Of a stretch of 64,000 nt of DNA, positions 1 to 13,325 are shown one piece after another. A model generated the notes under the pieces. The model did not search any database. It was not told the origin of the DNA and was given only the letters and a program-made list of their open reading frames with translations. The translations under genes and the position numbers were made by a program. The stretch is taken from NCBI RefSeq assembly GCF_032854445.1, contig NC_088295.1, positions 45,557,385-45,621,384 of the forward strand, written 5' to 3'. Origin of the DNA: Liolophura sinensis (taxonomy: Eukaryota; Mollusca; Polyplacophora; Chitonida; Chitonidae). The stretch's first letter is position 1; every line of letters begins with the position of its first letter.

Positions 1-436
1 TATAATGATAAATATGTATATAATTTGCCTTGGTCTACACTTGTTAGATAATGATATTGTGCTGTCAGACTTTTGATCGATTTTAAATTGCCGTACAGCA
101 TTTCGTATCACTGCATATTGGATACACACGATATTGTTTCTAATATTTTGCTGCTTTTGTCTTGGGGCGAAGTTTCGAAGGTACAAAGTGGCCCACGTAC
201 AGTTTCGTCGATTGTTATGTTTGATTGGGAGGTAACAACCTTTTCTCAAGCTTATTTCACAGCTACATGTAACACTGCGGTAAGTAAAGTGCTCGACCAC
301 TTAACGCTGCCCCCTTTCAGTCTAGAGCATGGCGCATGGCGGCAAGCTTTGATGAATCTAGTCTATAGAAATATTTGACCCATGGACAAAACTCGTTAGG
401 GCAGTAGCAGGCTATAGCTCCTCATTCTCGAGGGTG

Positions 437-698
437 ATTTTATTTATTTGATTGGTGTTCTACGCCGTACTCAAGTGTTTCACTTATACAACGACGCCCA
501 GCATTATGGTGGGAGGAAATCGGGCATAGCCCGGGGGAAACCCATGACCATCCGCAGGTTGTTGGAAGACCTTCCCACTTACGACCGGAGAGGAAGCAAG
601 CATGAGCTGGACTTGAACTCACAGCGACCGCATTGGTGCGAGACTCCTGGGTGATAACGCTGCGCTAGCGCGCTAACCAGCTGAGTCACGGAGGCCCC
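437..698 (-). repeat. tRNA-derived SINE (family A), near full length
   Basis: Near full-length copy in reverse orientation. The AT-rich tail and the TTGATTGGTG(T) end lie at the left. The tRNA-like head with the GGCCTCCGTG start and A-box-like CTCAGCTGGTTAGCGC lies at the right when read on the minus strand. The central block has the GGTGGGAGGAAA and ACGACCATCCGCAGGTTG segments shared by about fifteen other copies in this window. The family resembles widespread lophotrochozoan SINEs with a conserved central domain; the exact family name would need a Repbase or Dfam search. Confidence 0.85.
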
Positions 699-791
699 GA
701 GTTGGAATTTAGATACGTTGCATTTGTCTACAGATCTAAAGAGCAGTGCTTGAATATATAGTGGAATATACATTAGTGCATAGCGAGGGGC

Positions 792-900
792 CACTGTGGC
801 ATGGTCGTGAGCGCGCTAGCCCAGCTCTGACCGGTTTCCTCTCACCATGTTGGCTCCCGCCGGACAAGTGAAATATTCTTGAGCATGGCGCAAGACTCCA
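792..900 (+). repeat. SINE family A fragment with internal deletion
   Basis: Partial forward copy. It contains a shortened GCATGGTCGTGAG segment, a CCGGTTTCCTCTCACCAT segment and the AAGTGAAATATTCTTGAG 3' segment of family A. It lies about 100 bp from the preceding inverted copy. Confidence 0.6.
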
Positions 901-2519
901 CTCGAATGAATGAATGGGGATACATGTACAACGTAGACTTAATCTGCGGTTATGCAGAATATGGAGATCAACTTCTAAATACTGCGGTGACACCCCCCAA
1001 CAGACGTTACCCCATTTCTTTTAAAATTTAGGAAACCTGGTCTGCTCATTTTAGCCAAAATATATGTAATTCTAAGAGGTATACCAAGTTTGTTTTTCCT
1101 CACGTGGTTAGACCATCGAATGAACAACATACCTATATCTTTACATTTCCAAAAGACTGGTAAAGAAATATAATATTCTATATTTCAGCACTACTACCTG
1201 TTCCAAATTTTAGAGGAAACAGGACATGCATGGCTTCCAACCAACACTCTCCTGGCATCCAGTTTATACATTAAAAATGTGCATGTAGTTACGATTTAAA
1301 AGTCAGACACCACAATATACGGTATAGGTAGGTCTGTATGGTGCCATTGTTTTATATTTAGCGCAATCTTCGCATGTTCGAATCCAGACGCCGCTCCTTC
1401 ACCTAGTGGGATGGATTTAATTTCTACGGTATCTACGTGCGGGTTGAACGTTAGAAATTGTTACTGGTGTAAACAGAAAACCATAACGTGACAACTCTAC
1501 ATCTATCATCTACAGTTACCAATAAAGGGAGGTAATGTCAAACCAACGCACTGGTTTGCATTTTATTTGGCCACAGACCCCCTTTAATGGGGGCACTCGC
1601 AGCCTCATCACCGTCTGTCTCCTCTCGCCCAGAATTTCAAATTTTCATCAGTAAAACTCATACCTGCCCAAAACTTCGGAAATTTCCATCATTTTGATAC
1701 CAAGCATGCACCTGTACACCAAAAACGGCTGGCTGGCAGCAAGAAAAGATTTATCACTCTAAAATCCACCGAATTACATTTTGAAGCAATTTACCTACCA
1801 TAACACAAATATTCCCGCTGGACTGGACCAAAATTATTTAATTTTTTCACACGACAGAGGTCAGTGAGTAACTGGCGTACACCCTCGCCCTTAAGCTGCT
1901 CTGAATAAACCTATCTTTCACATGGATCTGAACTAGCGAGGACGACTTGAGCAATTTATGAACCCGATAGTTTCGCAGAACCAGGCCATAGCCGAAAATA
2001 CAACTTCATTCGATAGAGACTGATAGGTGTAGCAAATTCTTAAGTTGAATGAGTCCGCTACTTTGAAGTATTTCAAGCTTCAATGAACTTGGTTATAACT
2101 GACCATTATACCTTTAACAAATACAAATATCTGCTTATCCAGCAGCAAACTTTCAGAATCAGTGGTAAAATTTTAACAATTCAGAAAATGCATCTAAACA
2201 CTATGAAAGGTAACATGTAAAGACGTCAGGTATACAGTTAACAGACTTTTAATAGAATCTTTCATCCATAAAACAGCATGTTTCCTTTTACTGATTTAGA
2301 CCCTTATTTGTTCAACCAAAACTTAAATCCCATAAATTATGACTTTCACTAACTCACATGGTCAATGATTTTAGTTTTACAGTTTCTCAAGCACATAATT
2401 ATTTCTTAAAACCAATGATTGGACTGGAATGCACTTTACTTTAGCCAAATGACAAAGTTATAGAGCACAGAAAACACAGAATGCCCAGAACAAATTGTAG
2501 ATTGTTATTTAGGATGAAT
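901..2519. other. Intergenic stretch, no gene seen
   Basis: About 1.6 kb with no coding region I can support. It includes the 3' flank of the minus-strand polyubiquitin gene, so the 3'UTR and polyadenylation site should fall at the right end. No minus-strand AATAAA lies close to the stop; one is at about 1562-1567. A weak tRNA-like SINE remnant may be present near 1375-1460 (GTTCGAATCC-type B-box). Confidence 0.5.
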
Positions 2520-5452
<2,933 letters not shown>

Positions 5453-5486
5453 CGTTCGTCCGTTGGCTTCCGCAGCTACAGGGATC
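5453..5486 (-). other. Noncoding first exon of polyubiquitin gene
   Basis: Short predicted 5'UTR exon ending at the strong donor GTAAGC. The right boundary is set only by distance (about 25-30 bp) from the TATA box and is approximate. Confidence 0.55.
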
Positions 5487-5511
5487 ATGCACGACAAAGC
5501 AGTGTGGTGCG

Positions 5512-5518
5512 TTATATA
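5512..5518 (-). promoter_or_regulatory. TATA box of polyubiquitin gene
   Basis: TATATAA read on the minus strand, about 60 bp upstream of the first-exon donor. It is correctly placed relative to the CCAAT and heat-shock sites farther upstream. Confidence 0.7.
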
Positions 5519-5550
5519 GCCAGAGTCATGTGACACTAATCCGGGTTGTG

Positions 5551-5555
5551 ATTGG
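5551..5555 (-). promoter_or_regulatory. CCAAT box of polyubiquitin gene
   Basis: ATTGG on the plus strand is CCAAT on the minus strand, about 35 bp upstream of the TATA box and directly beside the heat-shock element. Confidence 0.5.
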
Positions 5556-5557
5556 AG

Positions 5558-5570
5558 GAAACTTCCAGAA
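5558..5570 (-). promoter_or_regulatory. Heat-shock element, three perfect alternating units
   Basis: GAA-AC-TTC-CA-GAA: three perfect five-base heat-shock-factor units in alternating orientation, about 40 bp upstream of the TATA box. HSF trimers bind arrays of this form. Polyubiquitin genes are classic heat-shock targets, so placement and form both fit. Confidence 0.8.
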
Positions 5571-7975
5571 CAGCTGTCAGCTCCATATTTACACCTATGA
5601 CGTTGCGAAATGTACAAGTTTGAACACGTCCTCACACGTTTGCCAAGCCGTTACCAGTTGTTATATACACCACCCAAGGCAATTGCGTTCAAGCTGTATG
5701 ATCAAAGTCTAGCAACGGTTAACAGTGAACCGGACTTTCACATGCTTATGAAAGCCTGCCCCACACCAATTCAAACATGACATATATAGCATAACATACA
5801 CAACTCAGCCTAAGCTAGTTTTTAGGCTAATCGCATAAGATTACGGAATATATATGTAACGACATGACCTTTTACCATTTATTTTTTGTGGTAATTTTCT
5901 AACTGGAGAGATACGATTGACTTAGAAATTAGTGTGTGTATTTGATACATGTATGTATGCATACCGGTATGTGGATTTGATATCATGTTATCAGTTCGAA
6001 TATAACCAAATTAACCTTACAGTAGGCCTAGTAAGCTAAGCTTGTATCTCTTTGTAAACCCACTCTCAAGTCGAAAATGTATTCTCACAGGTATATAGAT
6101 CCATATGCTAGCAGGCTTCTACACACTGGTAGGCCCAAGCAGTTTTATAGATTTTCCATAATAACTGAACATAGGATATTAATTGTTTCTGCTGTATTTA
6201 TTCTTAACGACTGGCTTCCATGGAGAGGATAAATTTATAATACAGGCTCGTTATTTCCGTTGGCAATAACCTTTTAAAACACGGACGGCAAGGTAGTTTC
6301 ACATTAACACAGCTCAGGTTGACTCAGGTATCAGGTGAGAATGACACATCACATACGCCTACCAGTACAAACATACAATGGGCTTATATATACCTCCATG
6401 CACATACGTACGTATATATGTATAGTCTGTATGTCTAATCTCGTATCAACTTAAGAGGAGAGTGACCTACAGAAAACAACCGGTGTATAAAACGTTTTGA
6501 ATGATGAAGGTGAAAATGAACGTTTACTTTATGAATCATCTATATTCTTTAATTGACCATGTATATCCTTACACTAGCAGCCTGCAGTCACGTACATGGT
6601 ACAGTTAAGGATAGGCTGAAGTTCAAGCATTAATTACCTGTACATTTATTGTACATCTACTATTTGGCCTATGACCTTTACTTCATATACCTTATGCCCA
6701 TGAACTGACACAGCCAAAAATATACCATGTTTTTTTGTACTTAAACCAAAGCATGCCAAGAAACCGTTGCTTGAGACATGAGAGATACCACCAGAAATGT
6801 GTTTTGGGGTCAAGTGCGCAGTTATTAGATGAGATACGTGCATTACTTACGCTGTAACTTCTATATATATTGTAAACGCCACATATACACTGTATATAAG
6901 GTGTATACATGTGTTATGCTAATGTTTTTCTTATCATTTCTATATTGTTAGTTGCTTGTCTCTTCGCTTGATAACATTTCCTTCATCCACTACAGAGTTT
7001 GACCTCTTTCCTCCATCATGAACGAGCTATGAACACAAAGGCATTAAATATAGGTTGACCTGTATGTATTTTTCTATTGAAGAAGAAAAAGGCAATGGTC
7101 AAATTTACTATGTGTGAACAGATACTATAAAAAGGATATATACATATTATATATGTATAACCATAACAACAGATTCTATTTATATATAGAACAGGTTGGG
7201 TGATTTCCTTGACTCACAGGACAAAGATGCTGTAATTAGGTCATCATGTATGAATGAAGTAGACATGTATACCTATACATCTACATGTAGACTCTTTACT
7301 GTCACATGAGTGTGATTCACTAGAGATCTTACAAAAATGTTCTTGCTGCGTCATTTTGCGTCTCAGATTTAAATACGTATAATTAAATATATATGTTTGT
7401 TATCTGACCTAAACTTGAAGATATGAATTTACGTTTATGTTTATAAGATAATACAATACAAAGGAAAACTATTTACTACTTACATAATGCTCAACAAAAT
7501 TATTGTTTATATGAACCGGTATCTATGCTGGAAAGGGCTTAAATTTTGATGTAAATGTTCTTCACAGATGTATTAAGCGCATGTCATGCAGTTAACCACA
7601 CGCTAACGACTTGGTTAGTTAAACATGAGGGTCCCCCTGCTGTTGATAGACATGTCTGATGAAATCAGCATATGCACGTCTATAACTCGGGCCGACCTGC
7701 TGAGTTTATCTTGTTCTCGTTAAAACAAAAAAAAACAAAACAACAAAAAAAAAAACAAACAAAGAATTTAAAAAACCCTATGGCATATTTCCGTCTGTGT
7801 CGGCCCGTTCTGAATATAAATGAGTTTTCGGTACAGTGGGTGAGAAAATGTTGAATATGTCTGTCAATCCATGCACTCCTTGCTACATGCTACAGCATAT
7901 GACGTGTGATACATCAAAATATATTTTTTTATATAGATTGTCTTTTATAGATATGGTTATGGATGTGGTTAGCAA
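5571..7975. other. Intergenic AT-rich stretch, no gene seen
   Basis: Short open frames here have no recognisable domain or splice context. The sequence is rich in TATATA and ACATGTAT-type words and has an A-rich run near 7725-7770. I see no gene. Confidence 0.5.
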
Positions 7976-7978
7976 ATG

Positions 7979-8098
7979 AAATTGATTTATTTATATTTGA
8001 TTGGTGTTTTACGTCGTATTCAAGAACATTTCACTTATACGACGACGCCCAGCTTTATGGTGGGAAGAACATGGGGGAAACACACGACCATCACAACT
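7979..8098 (-). repeat. SINE family A, 3' part only
   Basis: Reverse copy with the AT tail at the left, then the ATTGGTGTTTTACG and TTCACTTATACGACG blocks. It breaks off after the ACGACCATC segment, so the tRNA-like head is missing (5' truncation). Confidence 0.75.
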
Positions 8099-8654
8099 GA
8101 AAACGAATTGCAGGTATTTAACTATACAACATACGGCATCCTATACATTTTAGTATCATGGAAAACCAATTTGCCTCCAGTTCCTCTTTGTTTTGCTGAG
8201 ATCTATATGGACAAATAAATTCATTTATTAAAACAAAAAAATAAATCAATAAACAAAAGAGACGACCACTTCGTGCAAGTCATTTAAAGAATTGTCTAAA
8301 AAGAAACAGTATTATTGTTTACTTGGGATTTACACCCTCTGCATGTAAGGGCATGTCACAAATTGCATTACTGCAAAACAGGTGGCGATCACTGCGAGTT
8401 TCGAACCATTGATCTCAAGAAGCTTAATCACCAGCACCTGAATCTGTGTTATATACACCCAAAGACTTTAAATTTCAAATCACAGAAAACTTAATTAAAT
8501 CAAAAGACGTTCAAAGAAAAAAAATGTTTTGCATGTTAATTTTATGTTGGATTATTTACACACATTTTTCAAATTTTTAACTTCTGAAAGTTTGTTTTCC
8601 GGACTTCCTGACACCATTATCCTCGCCAGCTGAGGTAATATTTTGCCGGCGTTT

Positions 8655-8712
8655 ATTTGTCTGGCTGTCTGTCTGCCTGCCTGTGTGTTTGTCTGTCTAT
8701 CTGTCTTTCCTT
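8655..8712. repeat. CTGT/CTGC simple repeat
   Basis: Short imperfect tetranucleotide run of CTGT, CTGC and CTAT units. Confidence 0.7.
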
Positions 8713-8751
8713 TCGTCTCTCAACTTAACAGGAAACTGATTAAAAGATGAG

Positions 8752-9006
8752 GGGGGCCTCCGTGGCTCAGTTGGTTAGCGCCCTAGCGCGGCGTAATGAC
8801 CCAAAAGCCTCTCACCAATGCGGTCGCTGTGAGTTCAATTTCAGCTCATGCTGACTTCCTCTCCGGCTGTAATGGGAAGGCCTGGAAGCAACCTGCGGAT
8901 GGTCGTGGGATTCCTCTCACCATAATGCTGTCCGCCGCCGTATAAGTGAAATATTCTTGAATACGGCGTAAAACATCAAATAAATAAATAGATAAATAAA
9001 TAAATT
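8752..9006 (+). repeat. SINE family A, full-length forward copy
   Basis: Good reference copy. The tRNA-like head starts GGGGCCTCCGTGGCTCAG with A-box TGGCTCAGTTGGTTAGCGC. A B-box-like GTTCAATTTC lies about 50 bp on, then the conserved body (CAACCTGCGGATGGTCGTGG, GTATAAGTGAAATATTCTTG), ending in an AAATAAATAGATAAATAAAT tail typical of LINE-mobilised SINEs. Confidence 0.9.
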
Positions 9007-9085
9007 AAAATATGAAATGTTATGCACAGGTTGTCCTCAGGTTAACAGAAGATAATTGAAATACAGGCTTTTATTTCCATGAGAG

Positions 9086-9480
9086 CGAGTCGTGGCCGAA
9101 TGGCTAACGTGGATGCCTTTCCATTAATCACCAGGCCCTATACATGGAGCCAAGTCACAAGATGTGCGGATTCAAACCCGGTCTGGGAATACATGCATTT
9201 AGATTCCCCAGTCCTCACTGGGACAGTGGTCAAGGCGCGTTTGTTGTATGTACAGTCTAACGTTCGCTGAAGACCATGCACTTTCCTCCCAAAAATATAG
9301 TAAGCAAATCTAAACGTCATACGTGGAAAAGATTGTCTGCGACGTGCCAAAAGCTGATGGTTTATTCCGGGCACTACAGTTTATTCCGGGCACTACGGTT
9401 TCCACCACCCATGAAACTGACCGCTATGGTATATGTGAAAAATTTTCGCTTATGGTGAAAAATAACAATCAAATAAATAA
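9086..9480 (+). repeat. Second SINE family (C) with Leu/Ser-type tRNA-like head
   Basis: It starts with GTCGTGGCCGAATGGCTAA, an A-box of the Leu/Ser tRNA class, followed by a B-box-like GGATTCAAACCCGG at about 9171. The body differs from family A, but the 3' end CAATCAAATAAATAAATT matches family A, as expected if both use the same LINE machinery. A short duplication (TTTATTCCGGGCACTACGG/AG, twice) lies at 9360-9400. Confidence 0.7.
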
Positions 9481-10844
9481 ATTCATTTTTAAACAACGTA
9501 TCCATGGAAAGTGGATTCTATCCGTACTCAGGGAAATTATTTTTATCTGTTCGCATGCACACGTACAGCCCCAGTACATTAGTTATTAGTCCTTTTGAAG
9601 TGTTTGTAGCCTCTTTCTAAAGAAATTAAAAAGTGAGAAGTGATTAAAAGAACAACTCTGCCCTTACACGTAGCCTTTCGTTGTTTGCTTGCTTGGAGTT
9701 GAACAGTACTTTGGTCATACAACAAGGTGCCTGCGTAACTGGTGCTGTATTATTGGAACCACATGTCAAAGACATCAGACGTGACGCCCTTTTCACCAGC
9801 TGCAGTTTACTGACAAAAGGCGGAGTTGACCTGCATGCATCTCTGTAGGCTGTACATCGAGACGGTTTATTCTGCACGTTATACTGTGCAGGCCTACTCT
9901 AGAATATTTCTGTTTTTTCTTTGCAGGTACCTGACAAATCAGGCTGCCAGAACAGCGCTGCGAATGCTGGTTTCGAACTGGCATTCAGCCTCTACCTCTC
10001 AGCCAGCTGGAACCCTGCATTGGTGGTCAACGCTATACTTTACGTGTGCCTTTCCATCTTACTCTATGCCTGTATACCGGGCTAAAACATTCTTAAAAAA
10101 TACCAATCAAAGGTAAATAACACATACAAGGGGGTATTTATTTTCATATATTTATGCGTGACATCCCCAAAACGGTCAGTTAAACCAACGTCCAAAAAAA
10201 TCAACTTCCGCTATATAATGTTATAATACTGTATATGATTTATCTAAACAGATACAATCAGGATAAGATAGTAGGCCTATTTAAAAAAAAGCATATCTGG
10301 TTGACAGGTGTCATGAGTAGAGTGCACGCTGCCCCTGTGTGACACGCATCAAGGACTGCTGGAAAAAAATTACTCTTAAGAAGATTCAGGATTCAATCAG
10401 TTCACGAAAGAAACGTTTGCGCGCCGTCTACCGAGAAGATGGAGGACGAATTGATCACTTTCACAAGTAAAACAAGGTAGAACATCATTTTGAAATGTCC
10501 GGAACATGCGTTTTCGACTCTATTTTGATTTTGGTCCCATGAACAGAAATCTTCAAGGATGAAATTTAAATCTGGTCTGTATACTTAGGACATAATGGCT
10601 TTTGAGTGTGTAAATTTTTACGCAAGAGAGTTTCGGAGATATTGGGTGTCAAAGTAGGGCCCATTTTTTCTGCCCACCCGATATACGTGCACTTTATCAC
10701 ATTTTACATCACAACTATCTTTCATGGGCTTATGATATCTCTGTCTTGTTCCACAGTACAGTTACACTATCTGTGATACTGCCCTCACGGTTAGCGCATC
10801 GGTAGCTATTCTCTCTAACACATCTATACCGACTTACTTATAGG
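9481..10844. other. Intergenic stretch, no gene seen
   Basis: Several short open frames overlap on both strands, but none shows a domain or a splice pattern. I call no gene here. Confidence 0.4.
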
Positions 10845-11745
10845 TACTATCAATGGTCTGTGGTACCGTTCCTCGCCTCTCACTCTCCCTCACTCCAACT
10901 GTCCTGTATGCATACCATGGATGGTCCGTGGTACCGTCTCTCGCCCTCTCACCCTCTCACCCTCCCTCACACCTGCAGTGCTGCATGCGTACCACCGCTG
11001 GTTCCGTGGTACCGTCTCTCGCCTTATCACCCCCCAGCCCCTCACACCTAGTCCTGCATGCGTACCATTACTGGTTCGTGGTACCGATTCTCGCCATCAC
11101 CCTCCCTCACCCCTGCTGTCCTGTATGCATACCATGGATAGACTGTAGTACCGTCTCCCGTCTCTCACTCTCCCTAAGACCTGCTGTCCTGCATGCGTAC
11201 CATCGCTTGTCCTTGGTACCGTCTCTCGCTCTCTCAACCTCCCTCACACCTACAGTCCTGCATGCGTACCGTGGATGGTCCGTGGTACCGTCTCTCGCCC
11301 TCACCCTCCCTCACTCCTGCTGTCACCGTCTGTGGTACCGTGGTATCGTCTCTCGCCTCTGCTGTCCTGTATGCGTACCATGGATGGTCCGTGGTACCGT
11401 CTCTCGCCCTCTGACCCTCCCTCACTTCTGCTATCCTGTATGCGTACCATGGATGGTCCGTGGTACCGTCTCCCGCCTCTCACTCTCCCTCACACCTGCT
11501 GTCCTGTATGCGTACCATGGATAGACCGTAGTACCGTCTCTCGCCTCTCTCCCTCACATCTGCTTTCCTGCATGCGTACCATCACTTGTCCGTGGTACCG
11601 CCTCTCGCCCCCTCACTCTCCTTCACATCTACAGTCCTGCACGTGCACCACCGCTGGTCCGCGGTACCGTCTCTCACCCTCTCACCCTGCTGTCCTGCAT
11701 GCCTACCATGGATGGTCTGTGGTACCATTTCTCGCTCTCATCCCC
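10845..11745. repeat. Minisatellite, ~66-70-bp unit, about 13-14 copies
   Basis: Tandem array in which each unit carries GGTACC(G) or a one-base variant, then TCTCTCGCC, a CCCTCAC-rich pyrimidine tract, CTGTCCTGCATGCGTACCA and TGGATGGTCC. Unit spacing is about 66-70 bp with some shorter units. The plus strand is strongly pyrimidine-rich and open in several frames, so long spurious reading frames arise here. The right end lies just beyond the likely splice donor of the minus-strand exon 11789-12338, so the array is probably intronic. Confidence 0.9.
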
Positions 11746-11788
11746 TCTCTCCCTCCCTTCTCTCCCACTATTTCTCCAACACACCTAC

Positions 11789-12338
11789 CGTCCACCACCC
11801 GCCAGCCTAGACCGACGGTTTCTGGAGGCTCGCTCCATCTTTCCTCGAGTCGCTCCTTGTGGACCCTTCGGTGTTCCTCGTCGGCTTTTTCTTTCTTCGC
11901 CACGGCCTGGCGTTGTTTTACCGAAACAATGCGAGCTTTCCTCCTCACCCTAGACAACTTCTGTCTTCTGAGCACTCCCGCCTTGGTCATCCTGTTGTTA
12001 AGGTTTTCTCTGATCTTCTCTCGCTCTTGTTTCAGCTCAATCGGCTCCAAAAGCCGAGGTTTTCCCGATGGATAGGGATTGCCATCTAAAGACACGTAGA
12101 AAGCAACACTGCCATTGTCTTTTTCTAGGAGAGTCTCACATTTCAAGAGGCCTTCTTCCTTCAGCTCTTTCAGAACCTCCTCTTCAGTTTTCCTCCTGCG
12201 GGGCTCCTCTAGAGCTGGCTGCATGGACAGGGGTAGATAAATGGTCTGGACCATGGTGACTTCCCTCTTAGGTGGCTCTTTTCCGGCTGGAAGAGGAGCT
12301 ACTCTTCTGTTTGCTCTTTTGGACTGGATACAGCCCAT
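11789..12338 (-). CDS. First coding exon of a stathmin-domain-containing-1-like, probably myristoylated protein
   Basis: The frame starts MGCIQSK, a good N-myristoylation signal (Gly2) followed by Cys3, which suggests dual acylation and membrane anchoring. The middle part (VLKELKEEGLL, about 30 residues of beta-like sequence with NGSVAFYVSLDG, then PRLLEPIELKQEREKI) resembles the region before and at the start of the stathmin-like helix of STMND1. A long basic Arg/Lys/Glu helix follows (to about residue 170). Stathmin-type helices bind tubulin; here that is an inference from weak similarity. The exon probably ends at a GTAGGT donor at 11789/11788. Past that point the frame enters the minisatellite and reads low-complexity sequence to a stop at 11703, so the true C-terminus probably lies on another exon farther left that I could not find. 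Upstream (12440-12500) are a TGACGT CRE-like word and TATA-like words, but the promoter is not certain. Confidence 0.55.
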
Positions 12339-12831
12339 GTTATGACATCAGTGACGGTTAAAATGATTCTGCAACAGTAGATTTCACCGCACAATTCTTC
12401 GCTTCCACAGCTGTATTATCAGTGTAAACATATATCTGCTCGCGCTTTGCTTGTCTACGTCACTATACAAGAGCTGACCAATCAACGGGCTGTATAAAGA
12501 CCGCGTGACCTGAAAGCGTCGTCTGACGTTATCATATGAAGGTGGAACGTAACAATAAACGAGGTGTGCTCTAGTAAGGGAAGCTGTAATAAGTGATTGT
12601 TGTGTCCATGTATAGGCCTACTTGTCGTTTGACATGCATGCTAGAATGATGAGTTCACGAATTCTTTATTGTCGGCATTTCCTCATTTTGCAGTTTCGAC
12701 AAACGATAAACGCAACAACAGAAGCCTAGACGGAATATATGCCTTTCCTAAAATGTCATGAATAAACGTCAAAAATACACGAGATTAGCTGTTCGAGATA
12801 TATTTATTGTATTAATGTTATTCGAGTCTAA

Positions 12832-13052
12832 ATTTATTTATTTATTTATTTATTTCATTGGTGTTTTACGCCGTACTCAAGAACATTTTACTTATACGAC
12901 GGCGGCCAGCATTATGTTTCGAGAAAACCGAGCAGATCCCCGAGGAAACCCACGACCATCCGCAAGTTGCTTGAAGACCTTCAAGAGAAAGTCAACATGA
13001 ACTGGACCTGAACTCACAGCGACCGCATTGGTGAGAGGCTTCTGATTGCGTC
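12832..13052 (-). repeat. SINE family A, 5'-truncated reverse copy
   Basis: The TTTA tail (six units) at the left is followed by CATTGGTGTTTTACGCCG and the conserved body, ending near AGCGACCGCATTGGTGAGAG. The tRNA-like head is missing; a family-B element starts directly after. Confidence 0.85.
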
Positions 13053-13054
13053 AT

Positions 13055-13325
13055 ACCAAAGACTTTTAAAATGGTACTTGTTGCTGCCTCGCTTGGCGCG
13101 CAGCACTGAGGGGTTAGAGCAAGGGAACAGGATTGTTCGACCCGGTGTCAGTATAATGTGACTAGGAGTTGTGCCATATCTGGTGTCTTCGGCATGATAC
13201 TTCAGTGGCGACAGCATGGACTCGCTCTGCCACAAGAAGACACAGTATATGTACACGCACTCCTCGTTGTCATATGACTGAAAAATTGTTATCAGATACA
13301 TTATCTTGAGGTGTACGATAGGGAT
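13055..13325 (+). repeat. SINE family B copy, diverged
   Basis: It shares with 33365-33640 the ordered words TGCTGCCT, GCAGCACTGA, GTGTCTTCGG, GACTCGC(T/C)CTGCCACAAGA, and CTCCTCGT(T/C)GTCATATGA, so the two are copies of the same repeat. The head is not clear. Confidence 0.6.

Noticed and set aside
8752-8830. Possible tRNA gene from A-box and B-box
   Set aside because: It is the tRNA-like head of a SINE followed by the SINE body; no complete cloverleaf with a normal acceptor stem.
9088-9190. Possible Leu/Ser tRNA gene
   Set aside because: A- and B-box words are present but the stems do not close and a SINE body follows.
10853-12075. Long plus-strand open frames of 223 and 266 codons
   Set aside because: They translate the pyrimidine-rich minisatellite and the antisense of the stathmin-like exon; composition is repetitive and has no domain.
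12440-12500. Divergent promoter with CCAAT, TATAAA and CRE words
   Set aside because: Words for both strands are mixed and spacing is wrong for the plus strand, with no plus-strand gene; noted only as weak context for the stathmin-like exon.
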